Shown here one piece after another: positions 48,816 through 60,323 of a stretch of 64,000 bases of DNA; positions within the stretch are counted from its first letter, which is position 1; each line of letters begins with the position of its first letter. The position numbers and the translations under genes were made by a program. The notes below the pieces were generated by a model. The model worked only from the letters and a program-made list of their open reading frames with translations. It did no database searches and was not told where the DNA came from. The DNA is from Glebionis coronaria (lineage: Eukaryota > Streptophyta > Magnoliopsida > Asterales > Asteraceae). The stretch lies in NCBI GenBank assembly GCA_025667525.1, contig CM046876.1:528652538-528716537 (forward strand), in the 5' to 3' direction.

Positions 48816-50018
48816 CTAACTAGTGCCCTCACGGCGCTGATGAAGCTCTCTCTCCAACTCTGCTAATCTCCTCTCAACCACGAGCTCACGAGCCTGGGAA
48901 TCTCTCAGTCTAACATCGGTGTCATGACAAGCGGCTCTAAACCTCTTATCCAAGTCTACAACAGGGTCCTCCACTGGTGCCTCTAATCCGCCTGTCTCCA
49001 CCAATGGCTCTACTCCCCAACGGGTCATCAGGCTCCCAATCTCCTCAAGACGAGTGTTTGGCATGGATTCCATCTGATCAAGAACAGTAAGAAGCTGTCC
49101 TCGTAGACGGGTCACACATACTGTCAACACTGTCTCATCCCTAACTGGACTCTTCTTCGCCAGTGCCTCCAACTTATCCTGCACTTCATTATACTCTTCA
49201 CCTAAAGCCTCTACAGCATCCTCCAACCTGTTCAATCGTGTCGTCACACATCCATCTGCCGCCCCAAGCATCACCACCGTCGATGTAGCTCTCCTAGGAA
49301 GAGGAGTCGTAGCTCTCGGCCCAGTAGAGATACCAGCATCAGTAAGCATCTCCTGGTACACAGCAGGTACAGTCTCTGGTGGTGGTAGTAGTAGTGGTGT
49401 CTCTGGGACAGGACTGGCAGGTGTGCGGGCTGCATGCCTGTCAGTGGCAGTGAAAGGTATGAGGGGTCGGTAAGGTGAAAGTGGTGGTCGAGCAGCTCTC
49501 CCCCGAAGACGTCGTCTCACATAGTAGAAAGGTAGAGTACCAGGTGCTGGAGCAGGAATAGCAGTCCTTTCTCCTTCGTCTTCAGATGAAGATGAGGAGA
49601 TGTGTGCTAGGGAAACCTCAGGAGTAGCAGCATATGCAGTAGGAGGGTCCTCAGTGTCTGTGACCTCCATAGGCTCTCCTTCCCCATCTGTAAACTCCAT
49701 CTCATCATCCTCTGTCTCCTCTACCGTCTCATCTCCAGTCACTGATGTCTGACCTGGTGACTGCACCACATCAGTGTCTAAGTCATCCTCTCCTCCGTCT
49801 TCTAGGCTAAGTACATCGTCAGCTGATGCATCAGGAATACGGATCGGTTAATGACGAACCTCCTCAGTCTCTCTCTCTGTATCGTCATCTGAAACCATCC
49901 GGTACCACGGATATCCTGACGGCGATCCTCTAGGTAGTCCTACTGATGAACTGATGGTCGACTGTGAACTACGGTTGTAGTACGCTCCTATAGACGTGGA
50001 ATCATCGGATGAAGACAT
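48816..50018 (-). pseudogene. Pre-gag frame of the Tekay element, one in-frame stop
   Basis: From ATG at 50018 (MSSSDDSTSIGAYYNRSS) the frame runs to a TAA at 49848-49850, then continues without further breaks to the stop at 48816-48818, about 400 codons in all. The downstream part is Asp/Glu-rich (about 49769-49560), then Pro-rich, and ends in a predicted coiled coil (about 48816-48960, RLAELERELHQRREG). An alternative upstream ATG at 50099 adds a hydrophobic stretch. It lies between primer-binding site and gag-pol in the same orientation. I recognise no domain. Because the remaining frame is clean, the stop is either recent or read through. A function in RNA packaging or particle assembly is only a guess. 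Confidence 0.6.
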
Positions 50019-50320
50019 CGCTGTAATCATAAACAAAATAAATGTGTGTAAATATCTTATAAAATTAGTCCGAAAAAGGACATTAACATAATATAGCAAT
50101 CATTGTTGAATCCACATGTATCCCATATAACATAATTCAGATTTCGTTGTTGCACATGTAACCCATGTAAATATACCTCGTAATTGTTAAATCACATGTA
50201 TCCCATTTATTACTTATGTATCTACATATACTTAATACTTACAATCTGTATGATAATCGATTAAACATAGAGCAGTTATAGTCTAGAGTTACTAAATGCA
50301 ACCTAGTTCTCTATAACTAT

Positions 50321-50333
50321 GGCTCTGATACCA
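50321..50333 (-). promoter_or_regulatory. Primer-binding site of the Tekay element
   Basis: The minus strand reads TGGTATCAGAGCC three bases after the 5' LTR. It is the standard initiator Met tRNA site, without the extra A found in the Copia elements of this window. Confidence 0.9.
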
Positions 50334-50336
50334 ATC

Positions 50337-53300
50337 TGTCACACTCCCAAAATATCAGAGTATAATGGCGACAAGGGAGTGGTGACGTCATGATTATCAT
50401 ACGCACACAGTCACAAAGAACGACCTCTAAATGAGACGTTCGGAAAATAGATCACTTGTAATTGATAAAATAAATAGTTTTAACAAAGTGTGGAAGCATA
50501 AACTGAATACAGTTACAAAACATAGTTTTCTCAAATGGTACAAATGATCGTTGTTTCAAAGAAATGACGGCAATGCATGAGACCTCATTTAGCATCTTCC
50601 TTCTTAATACCTGAGAAAAACATTGCTAAAGTGTCAACATAAAGTTGGTGAGTTCATAGGTTTAGTTAGTTTGAAATGTTTAATGAACCACAAGATTTTC
50701 CCAAAAGTGATGACAATATAACAGATACAAAGTCATCCCAAAAGTATTTATTACAGTCTAAGCTCGTGACACCGAAGCGTTAACAACACCGGCAGTATAA
50801 TCATATAAATGTAGCCCAAACTAGATGCCTAAACCCACGACATCCTATCTCAGACTCAAATGAAACTGTGCCCGCTTGTCCCCTTGTTGGACAAGACAGA
50901 CAGGGACGTCAATCCCGATAGATCTATCCATAACATTCGCGCTTACACAAAGTAATTAACGGTTCACGATTCACGGGCCAAAGCAACTGGGTTTTTAGTG
51001 GGACTTATACTAATATATAAATCAGTAAATGCACTTGTGTTCACACGTTAAAATCAAGCAATGTCTCACCCCAAAAAGCAGTGAAAATAGTAAAGTATGG
51101 GGCTATAAACTCACCTCGTTAATTCAGCAAAGAGAACGAAGATAAAATAGCTCGAGAGTACGGTTACGCTAGCCGCGACCTATTTAATTATGAGGATCGA
51201 GTTACGATACGAAAATTTATATTAGTAAAAGACACGACACCCTAGTTGTGCTTGACGAAACCATACGTTTACGGAAAAGTACGACAAACAAAAGTCGGTT
51301 ATTAAACGGTCGGGTTTTACGGGTCAAGTTATATCCTAAATTTACAAAATTCGTTTATGGGCTTTAACCAAACTAAATAAATATACTTGGCCCAAAATGG
51401 GTCCAATACTTCACTCACAACCGGCCCAAGGGTCATTAGACCCGGCCCGGCCCATGGGCGGAATAAACAAGGAACGGGGAGTAAATAAACGTGTGTTACA
51501 CACACAACTCTCCATAACAGAGAGTTACACTCTCTCTCTTCCCTCGATAATATCTCCACCGCCCCAATCTCATCTCTCTCTCAAATCTAGATCGGTTCAC
51601 CCCTTCAATGGCTAAATATCTTATCAGTTGGGATATAACAATCATGTGTGGGTGGTCTGAGGTGTTTAGATCGCGTAAGATGTGGGGTTTCATCCCCACA
51701 TCAAACCGATTTGGGTTTCTGATGTGTTCATCTTATGGTCACGTAAATCAATGGCCAAAAATCAAAGATAAGTTCGTTTTTCCTTTATTTCTTTTAACAA
51801 GATTAATTTATTTTCGATTTATAATGATCAGTGGGTTTGATTGATTTGTATAAAGTTGTTGTGAATCATATGGTTCTCGGATTGAAATAAACGAATTTAG
51901 GGTTTTGAAATATTTGGGGGTTTTTATCAATCTCGGGTTTAAACACAATTAATTGATGTTTTCTATTATAAAATCAAACTAATTTCAATATAAAATCGGT
52001 TTATAAAAATTAGGGTTTCGGTCAATTGGGGGTTTTTGCATAACTCGTTTTCAATTAAATTAACTATGGGGTTTGGGTTTAGATTAGGTTTAATTAATGT
52101 TTTAATTAATAAAAAGTCAATCTAGGGTTTTTATAAAATTGGGGGTTTTATACCCGCGGTAAGATTAAGGGTTTTTAGTGTGTTTCTGTAAAATAAAAAA
52201 TGGTTAAGACATTTGGATTAGTTGGTATTGATTGTTGATAGTTTTGGCAGAAAGTAAGAAACTTGGTTGGCTTGGTTTGGTTCTCGGTTTGGCCTTTAAT
52301 TGGGTCTCGGTTTGGTTTGACTTGGGTCTCGGTTTGGTTCTTGATTGTGGTCTTGGTTGGGTCACGGTTTGGTCTAAATCGGGGTCTCGGTTTGGTCTAA
52401 GTCGGGGTCTCGGTTTGGTCTAAGTCGGGGTCTCGGTTTGGTTTGACAGAAAAGTGAAGTCATAGACATGTTTCAAGTATTAGTTATTAAGGTTTAACCT
52501 TTTTCAGTTTTTTTTAGTTAAAAATAAGGCCGTTACAATGACTAACACATTGGTTTGTTTATTCGCAGGTTTGTACAAAACGAGCACAACTAGGACTTCA
52601 TAAAAGAAAAACGAAGAGACGAAAGACTCACAATGGGATGTTACGTTTCGGTTTGCAGGTTCGGACGGGATGGAAAACAAGCTTGACTCTTTTCGGTTTT
52701 GGACGCGACGTGTGGGTCGGCTGGACCTAATCTTCACTCTACCCAGGAGTTGTATTTGAATGACTTGTGCAGATTTTTGTGTTTGTAATTTGGACTGTGA
52801 TAAACTTTGTATTTGGACATTTGGTAAACTTTGGGTATGTATATAATCATGTATTGTTAGTCTAGGGTTACCTTCAAACTGAAAATGGTAACTTGTGATA
52901 TACCCAAATGGGGTAAACTAGGCATGTGTGCTGTCTTGTAGTGGTTAGTAGGGAAATAAACTATGAAGTTTATTTGTAGCTGGACATGTGACTGAATTTG
53001 AGACTCTTGTATAGAAAGTTTTGCAATAAACCTAAATGAAAGTTTATACTCAAGTATATGTACATGCTGTGACAGTTTATACAACTCGACTCGGGTTCAC
53101 GATGTTTAAGTTTAGACGCGAACTGAATAAACACGACACTATAACCGTTTGACATACGATCCCAAAACAAAGCAATTGTGCGAGACTTCACGTAATCTAG
53201 TAAGTATACCAAATAAACGTACGGCAAACATAAAACGCCCACCAACTTCGTGTATTGCATTCACTTAATAATCGCGAAAACTCGAGATGTTACATATGCT

Positions 53301-53428
53301 CTCCCTAAAAAGGGCTTTGTCCGCAAAGCAAAAATAATTAACACATTCATGTCGACAACTCGTCGGTAAACAGTTAAAGTACTCGTACTATATGAATAAA
53401 TTAAGATGGAAATTTGACGAATGTCACA
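50337..53428 (-). repeat. 5' LTR of the Tekay element (3092 bp)
   Basis: Direct repeat of 40784-43887 in the same orientation, with exact 5-bp target duplication TATGA at its outer edge (53429-53433). It lacks one 12-bp minisatellite unit near 52344. Confidence 0.96.
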
Positions 53429-53433
53429 TATGA

Positions 53434-53959
53434 AGTCGCTGCCAAATATCGGTCCGAGAAAGGTCTCAAATCGCGAAGCGAGTTATGCCAAGATATGAAC
53501 TTTATGAGGTCCCGAGAAGTAGTTTTAAAAGATTTGGTCCTTTAGCTAACTATTGATTAAAACGTTCACTTTATTTTCAGACTAAATAACTATCGAAATA
53601 AGTCAAACAATGCATCCTCGTGATCATTCAAGACAACAATAAAATATAAGAGATACCCCTAGGAATAAGGGAGTCTAAGTAAATAATTGGCCCACATGAG
53701 TTCGTGTTAGTTTACTAACTTATAATAACAATGATCTCGTTTTTAAGCTTGGTTTGGAGAAAGTGAAAAGTTGAGGATGATGATTATTCATGACATTTCT
53801 AAAACCCAAGGTATGCTTTTGATTTCTTTATTTTGAATAATTATAACTTTCTATCTCTTTAATAAAGGCCAACGTGGATTAATTTTGATGAAAAATGTAA
53901 ACGTGCTTTGTAACTAATGCATTGCATGAGGACATTGCAATGGTCAAGTGTAGGGGATT
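53434..53959 (+). other. 3' part of the Athila-like element, with polypurine tract
   Basis: Non-coding continuation of the element after the Tekay insertion. The polypurine tract CAAGTGTAGGGGATT lies at 53945-53959, directly before the 3' LTR. Confidence 0.75.
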
Positions 53960-55763
53960 TGATATGTGTGAAAACACACATCTTTTCTACCACTTAATTG
54001 CAATAATAACCGGACCAAAACGTGTATTTTATGTCTTTTATGTCGGAATTATGCGTGGTTTGTGTTTTTGTTGTGATTTAGGACGATAAGGTGAAAAGTG
54101 GAGAAAACACGAGAATTCACGGGCATTTACGGATTTTTATTGAAGAAAAAGATGAAAAGACGAAGTCAAGAAATCAAGAGTGCAAAAAGAACGGAAGTCC
54201 AAGACCAATTCTGAAGATTTATCGAGGAAAAAGTCAAAAGACGGAAGTTACTTAAAGCCGAGGAACTCAAGTCTTATTTATCAAATAATTAAAAGTCGAG
54301 TCCAAAGAAATCCCGAGCCAAAAGTCGCTAAAGTCCAAGATTAAAGAAGATTTGAAGGCTTAAGGACTAATGGCGCAATTAACAAAAAGATTAAAGAAGA
54401 GGAGGGACCTAAGCATGCAATTAAGGAAGAAAGGAAGGAGGGGAGGAAGCTTCCTCTAACCTCCTCCCTAATCCCCTATATATAGTCATTAGCTAATTAC
54501 TTTTCATTTTGTTGGCTAGATTGACAAACTAGTTCTTCCACCTTTATTTTATGCACCTTTAATTACTTGTAATTTAAATACATGTTTTGCACCTTTAATT
54601 ACCTTTAATTTCAAGTAAGTGTTTCTTTAATTACTCGCACCTTTACTTTATCTTGTTAATCTTCTTCTACCTTTCTTTAATCTTTGATTTATATGCTTTT
54701 TAACTTGCTTATTTGTTTAAAGATTTCATTTTTAAGCTTTGGATTGTTTTAAATCATTTATTTTCATAGCTTATTTGATTTATTTTCAAGTTTATATAGT
54801 TTTTACAAAAGTTATTTTTATATAAAAAGTTGTTTTTCTTAAAGTTTATTAATTTCGTGTCTTAAAAGTTTCTAAATTTTAGTTTCGTAGCTTATTTTTA
54901 CACGTTTTTACCTTAGGATTTAGTCTTGTGCTTATTAGAATCTTAGCTTATTAGATTAGCTTATTTTGTGTACTTTTCCCTGTTTTCCGATCGTGACAAT
55001 CGGAAAAGGGAATTACATTCCGATCGGTGTGATCGGATTAGGGTTTAGACATTCCGATTGGGGAGTGTTTCTTGGTATTCCGATCAGAACAAAGTAGTGG
55101 TATTCCGATCAGGTAAGTGTGACAGCATTCCGATTGGGGGACTAGTACTCATTCCGATTGAGGTGTCATTTTGGGTATTCCGATCGTGGGTAAGGTGACA
55201 GCTATTCCGATCACGGGTTCCGAACGACATTCCGACCAGGTCGACTCCAACATTCCGATCAGGTAGGTTTCCTTCATTCCGATCTGAAGAGAGTTTGTGG
55301 TATTCCGATTAGGACTAGTGACAGCAATTCCGATTGGTATTCCGACGCAATATTCCGATCAGGTCAGGGTAAGGCTGATCGGAATACATTCCGATTGGGA
55401 GGATTTTCTTCATGCTTTGTCTTGTTTAATTTTTACGTTATCATTGTTATACTTTTCTAACTTAATTTCCGTCACGCTTTTATTTTTAGTCATTTAATTA
55501 AATTTACTTTCCGTCACGTTTTTAAATCTCGCACCTTTCTTTTAATTAGACTTAGATTTAATTTCACGCTCTTTTAATACTTGCCCTTTACTTTAACGAC
55601 ATTTACTTTTAAGTCTTGCACATTTAAATTAAAAACCAACCAAAAATATTATTTTTCACCAAAATAAAACTGAGTCACATAGAGAACCTAGATCAATTCG
55701 ATTAGACACACATCAACGAACTAGATCTTAATTTTTATACGGGGTGTCAAAAGCCCTGTATCA
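53960..55763 (+). repeat. 3' LTR of the Athila-like element
   Basis: Direct repeat of 34075-35879. It carries the second ATTCCGAT array at 54983-55399 and is followed by ACTTC (55764-55768). Confidence 0.93.
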
Positions 55764-55768
55764 ACTTC

Positions 55769-57910
55769 AGACGTGACAAGGCGACCAACATATGCTGACA
55801 AGAACCATTTGATTTAATCATATGATGTTCTCATCAATCAGATCCAACCTTGTCAATTCTTTTCTAATATGGTGAATATGTGATCATGTTACAAATCGGT
55901 ATAATATCTCATACGTTTGATATCATGAAGATTAAAACGGACTAGCATTTTTCTTCCCAAAACCTTTGTTAAAACTTCATTAAATCAATTGATATTAAAA
56001 ACATCGATTGGGTTAATATTATTAATATGGGGGAGAAAATGTGATTTAATATGGGATATTATCAGAAATGGTTTGACTTAATGTGCTGGCTCATCCCGAC
56101 ATGTGCGAAATGTTTTCAAATATCGTGGCATATGTTAAGGGGGAGCAAAATAGATTTGCACATCAAAATGGATTTCATGGTGATTTATACTTACCCTCAA
56201 CCCATTTATTTCACGACGATGAAGATTGTGGTGACGTAAGGATGGTAGGATAGGTTAAGTCCAATGATTCCTCTAGAACCGGAGGAATCTTCCCAAGGAC
56301 ATTCCATAGCTAGAAATAGTAGTCCTTAGGAAAGATGGAGAAAGATTGTGAACGTAGCTGAATGCCGACCAAGTACTTAAGTTAGCACTAGAACAATCAC
56401 AACAAGGTGCTAGTTATGACGTATTGGTAAGCATTGAAGGGGTTGAAGAATGAAAAAGAATCGTAAAGATAAAGGGTGTAAAGAAAGAAGCCCTCCTTAC
56501 AACCTTAGGCAGAAACCGGGTCAATACATATGCTATTGAGATCATTTTTAATGATTCTTGATATTGAAGATAGACATCATGGACCCAGTGATGCAATGCA
56601 CAACCCATCCCAGCTAACTCATATATCTCTTAAAAGATATTTGTTTTATTCACACGGAGATAACGCATTATCTATTGATTTATTCACTCCGAATAAATTG
56701 GTATTGAAATGGTGGCACTCCTCTCCAGCCTCCGATCACTAAAATCCAAAGTGCACGATCTCTAGAGCCATTTGAGATCATCAAATATCTCATTAGGACA
56801 CACTTCCATATTTCCTTGCTTCTTCACACACTGTGAAAAGTAAGAAAGATTTTAAAGAGTCTTACGCAAAATCTTCATGATCTTGCCTGAACATCCAAGT
56901 AATACGAAAGTATTTACAATGAAGATGGAAATCCTTCTTGAGCGAATATCAAAAAGCTCATGGTAGGTGACTTGTGCGATTCTTTATGAATCAAACTTGT
57001 GATAACTGGAAAGCAACAATGGTTTAACTCTTAGTTGAACTTAAACACGTTCCAGGCCTCTACGCAATATCTTAGTGATCTTGCCAGAACACTTAGAGTG
57101 ATACCTTAGTGTTCACAGTGATGAGTGGAAATCCTTCTAGTGTTAACCTCAAACAGCACTTGGTAGGTAACCTGCAAGATTTAATATGAATCAAGCTCGT
57201 GACAACTGGAAAGCAACGATGGCGCGATTCTTTAATGAATCAAACTTGTTCCAGGAATCAGAATTGACGGCTTCAATCATGCGGATTATTTTATCCAAAT
57301 GATTCACTCTTTACGTTCGCAGTCAGCTTTGGACGGTCGAGTAAAGAGAACGGGTTTACCCGCGAAATCTTGTCAAGGAGATTTTTAATTAAATCTACCT
57401 GCCACGAGTACGATATTTTATATCGTCCAACGGTCCTCACCGACCGGAGGTAAAATGCTACCGAATTAGAATGAAATGTTCAAAGCCATTTCGTTCGTGT
57501 CTACTTATGTTGCGACATTTGAAGACTGTGGTGTTGCGGAATCCAAGAAGAAGTCGTCCCCGTATGCTTATACTTTATGCACTTAATATCTCATCTAATT
57601 CAAGAAAGCCTAAAAGTTAAGTCTTCCGCTGTATCAAACTCTGAAGCTTTCAAGAATTACTAAAGTATAAGTATGTGGGACATGGTGTCACGAGGAGGCG
57701 AAGATCACAAGTGATGGATGCACGAGATCAAGGCAAGAGATTAATGCTCGAGACTGATATTAAAGATCACATCAGCATGTTCACTAGAAAAGAAAAAGAA
57801 AAAGAAAAACAAAGACTACGAGCTCAAGACAAGCATAGTATGCTAGGTTTATTTTATTATTGTAACTTGGGTAACGCCCTTGTTTAGAGTGACCTCCCTT
57901 AGGGGAAGAT
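55769..57910 (+). other. 3' non-coding region of the plus-strand Copia, second part
   Basis: Non-coding. Large parts match the reverse complement of 20830-22000 in the outermost Copia, including a tandem pair of about 200-bp units (landmarks near 56951 and 57150). Polypurine-like GGGGGAG strings occur at about 56030 and 56139. The probable functional tract TTAGGGGAAGAT is at 57899-57910, directly before the LTR. Open frames at 56051-56239 and 57675-57887 have no recognisable similarity. Confidence 0.65.
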
Positions 57911-58237
57911 TGTTGGAAATACGTTTTACGTATTAGAAAGGATCGGTCACTCCAACAATAGTCCATGTAATAGCTCGTAGTTTAGTTATTTATCTTTATT
58001 AAACAAACAAGGCCAAGCCTAGCCTACAACATGTGTAGGCCGACCCAAATGTAAGCCCAAGCCCATCTTATGGGCTTGGTATATAAACCCTCTCCTTTGA
58101 TGGAGAGGGTAGAGTGGTTCTTCATTTTACACATAGTTGAAAAGTGTTTTTCTTTCACTTTCTCTCTCTAAGTGTGTGTGTTCTCACCATCTCTCTATCT
58201 CTTTCTCTCTCTAAAACATAAGCAAGATTTACATATC
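57911..58237 (+). repeat. 3' LTR of the plus-strand Copia, last bases missing
   Basis: Matches 24370-24696 with about five substitutions and stops five bases short of the expected end. The post-TATA hairpin is conserved at 58087-58110. Confidence 0.9.
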
Positions 58238-58283
58238 TCACCATCTCTCTATCTCTTTCATATGGTCTGTCAACAAGTTCCCA
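58237..58283. other. Aberrant insertion junction with filler and 25-bp target duplication
   Basis: 58237-58258 repeats 22 bases of the LTR itself (original at 58184-58205). 58259-58283 repeats exactly the 25 target bases preceding the 5' LTR at 24345-24369. Normal Copia insertion gives a 5-bp duplication with complete LTR ends. The structure resembles end-joining repair with templated filler. Confidence 0.85.
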
Positions 58284-60323
58284 GACTTTAAGTCTTTCAA
58301 ATTGTTGAAGTTCATCCATCATTGATTCAATCCAAGCGTGATCAGCCATGGCTTCTTTGATGTTTTTCGGTTCAGCTGAACTCACGGCGAGTGCGAACAT
58401 ACAAACATCGCCATCAGTGTTAAGCTGTCGTCTTGTGCGAACAGACTGTGAAGGGTTTCAAATTACATGAACCAAAGGATGATCTCGGGTCCAATGATGT
58501 GTTGAAGGATTTCGTTGATAGAACGTATGCATATTTGACGGATCAACATGGCGAGTAGAAGACTCTCCAGTTTCGTGTACCGGTGTACTGAATGGGTTGA
58601 TAAATTCGTCTTCGTCAGATAATGCATTGTCTGCTTGATTTGTGTTCTCTGGAGCAATGAGAATAGTTGTGGATGTTGTAGGATCGATTGTTGAAGTGAT
58701 ATTCCGAGGAGGTAAATCTGCCGCAACCGGTGTTGAAGTAGATGAAGTTGTATCCTTTTATTGACGATGATCGGTATCATCATTCTTATCATGAGTGGCA
58801 GCGGAAGACTTCGATACAACTTGTTTCTCCCCCATGAAATATTCATCATACATTGGTCCATATAACATTTCCAACTCTTCAATTGTCGTGTTGACTGTCA
58901 TATCAGCTCTAGGAACATTTTCTGGAACCAACGTTGAACTTGATGGTTCATTGCTGTGGTCTTGAGTTTCGAGTTTCGTGCGGTTGTGAACGGAAGTCGT
59001 TTGTCATTGTGGATCGGGACTTAAACTGTTTTGTTCAAGTGCCATTTCTTGTAATTCATCAAATCGGATGTGAATAGTCTCGACAATCAAGTTTGTTCTC
59101 TTGTTGTATATTCTATATCCCTTAGACTGAGTTGCATATCCCACAAGAATACATGCATCACCTTTCTCTTTCATCTTATCCAAATTTTCACCATCTCGAA
59201 TAATGTAACAGGTACATCAAAAAACATGAAGGTGTTTGAGTGAAGGTTTTCGATCATGAATTATGTGATATGGTGTCTTATCGTGTCTTGGGATAATTAA
59301 GGAACGGTTTTGTGTGTAGCATGCGGTTGACACGGCTTCGGCCCAAAAGTATAGTGGAAGTTTTGAAGCGGATAGTAATGTTCGAGCAGCCTCAACTAAA
59401 GTACGGTTTCGTCTTTCAACAACGTCGTTTTGTTCGGGTGTTCAAGCAATAGATGTTTCATGTTCAATTCCTTCGGCTTCAAAATAGTTTCTCATATTTG
59501 AATTCAAAAATTTTGTACCTCTGTCAGTACGAACCACTTTAATTTGAGCTTGAAGACCACATTGTATCAATTTAAGAAAGCTGATGAGAGCTTCGGGTGT
59601 TTCATCCTTGGACCTCAAGAAGTGAGTCCATGTGTACCTTGAGTAATCATCAACAATTACCAGAATATATTTCTTCCCATTGATACTTTGAACACGCATG
59701 GGACCACACAGATCCATATGTAGAAGATCTAACCGTCCTTTAGAGTTTGGTGTAGTATTTGTTTTGAAGCTACTTCTTTTAGCTTTACAAAGTTCACAAG
59801 AAGAACAAAGATGATATTTGATGAATTTCAAACTTGGAAGGCCTCTCACAATATCTTTCTTGGAAAGCAAGTTGATGGTATCAAAGTTGAGATGAGAAAG
59901 ACGTTGATGCCATAACCATGCCTGAGTCGTTGAAGCTTTAGCCATGAAGCAAATTGGAGTTGATGAAGTTGTGTCTTGTAGTGAAATTGTGTAAAGATCA
60001 GTACCCCGTGTACCGGTAAGTAATTCATTACCATCATAATCACGAACAAAACATGTCTTCTTTCTGAAAGCAACCTCCAAATCCGCATCACAGAATTGAC
60101 CAACCGAGAAAAGATTGTGATTGAGCCCTTCGACGTAGTATACCCTTTTGGTCGTTATATTTCCCTGAACCAAATCTCCATATCCTAGGATCGGTGCAAA
60201 CTGATCATTTCCGAATCGGACCGTACCCAGGAACTTCTCCACGAAGTTAATTAGAAGCTTGAGATTCCCCGTCATGTGCTTCGTGCATCCGGAGTCCAGT
60301 ATGAAGAGAATTATTTGTATCAC
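58284..60323 (-). pseudogene. Outermost Copia: protease, integrase and start of RT
   Basis: Read leftwards from 60323. The protease has LDSGCTKHMTG, then GAG-pre-integrase (HQRLSHLNFD, CSSCELCKAK) and integrase with LLHMDLCGPM and VRTDRGTKFL (normal motif has Asn-Gly; here Arg-Gly). In-frame stops lie at 59442-59444, 59217-59219, 59004-59006, 58758-58760 and 58458-58460. The same frame continues between them: EQNDVVERRNRTLVEAART supplies the catalytic Glu, then YTQNRSLI. It reaches the RT start ([31 protein letters not shown]), where the plus-strand Copia interrupts it. All breaks here are nonsense, not frameshifts. Confidence 0.88.

Larger units (their letters stand above)
40784..53428 (-). 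mobile_element. Complete Tekay-type chromovirus (Ty3/gypsy), minus strand
   Basis: 12.6 kb in total. The 5' LTR is 50337-53428 and the 3' LTR 40784-43887, with TATGA duplications at 40779-40783 and 53429-53433. LTR ends are TGTGACA...TGTGACA-type (TG/CA) on the minus strand. The internal part has a Met-tRNA primer-binding site, a pre-gag frame and a single gag-pol frame. The LTRs differ by about 12 substitutions plus one 12-bp indel over 3.1 kb (by eye), so it is the youngest insertion in the nest. It is the only element in the window with an intact polyprotein. Confidence 0.96.
34075..55763 (+). mobile_element. Athila-like gag-protease element without pol, split by Tekay
   Basis: 5' LTR 34075-35879 (1805 bp) and 3' LTR 53960-55763 (1804 bp) are flanked by the 5-bp duplication ACTTC (34070-34074 and 55764-55768). 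The LTRs differ at about 11 positions plus a one-base indel (by eye). Primer-binding site, gag and an aspartic protease with acidic tail are present. From 39319 to the polypurine tract there is no RT, RNase H or integrase. Without the Tekay insert the element is about 9.0 kb. It is recent and must have moved with enzymes supplied by a relative. Confidence 0.92.
24370..58237 (+). mobile_element. Plus-strand Copia, split by the Athila-like insertion
   Basis: It has a 332-bp 5' LTR (24370-24701), primer-binding site, motif-array leader, gag, protease, integrase, RT and RNase H (25440-33360), a long 3' region (33361-34074 and 55769-57910) and a 3' LTR (57911-58237). The two LTRs differ at about five positions in 327 (by eye). 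It is inserted in the RT gene of the outermost Copia. The left junction is clean, while the right one lacks the last five LTR bases and carries filler DNA (58237-58283). Coding capacity is broken by several stops and frame changes. Confidence 0.92.

Noticed and set aside
58259..58283. Ordinary target-site duplication of 25 bp
   Set aside because: Copia integrases give 5 bp; the missing LTR end and filler show a repair product instead.
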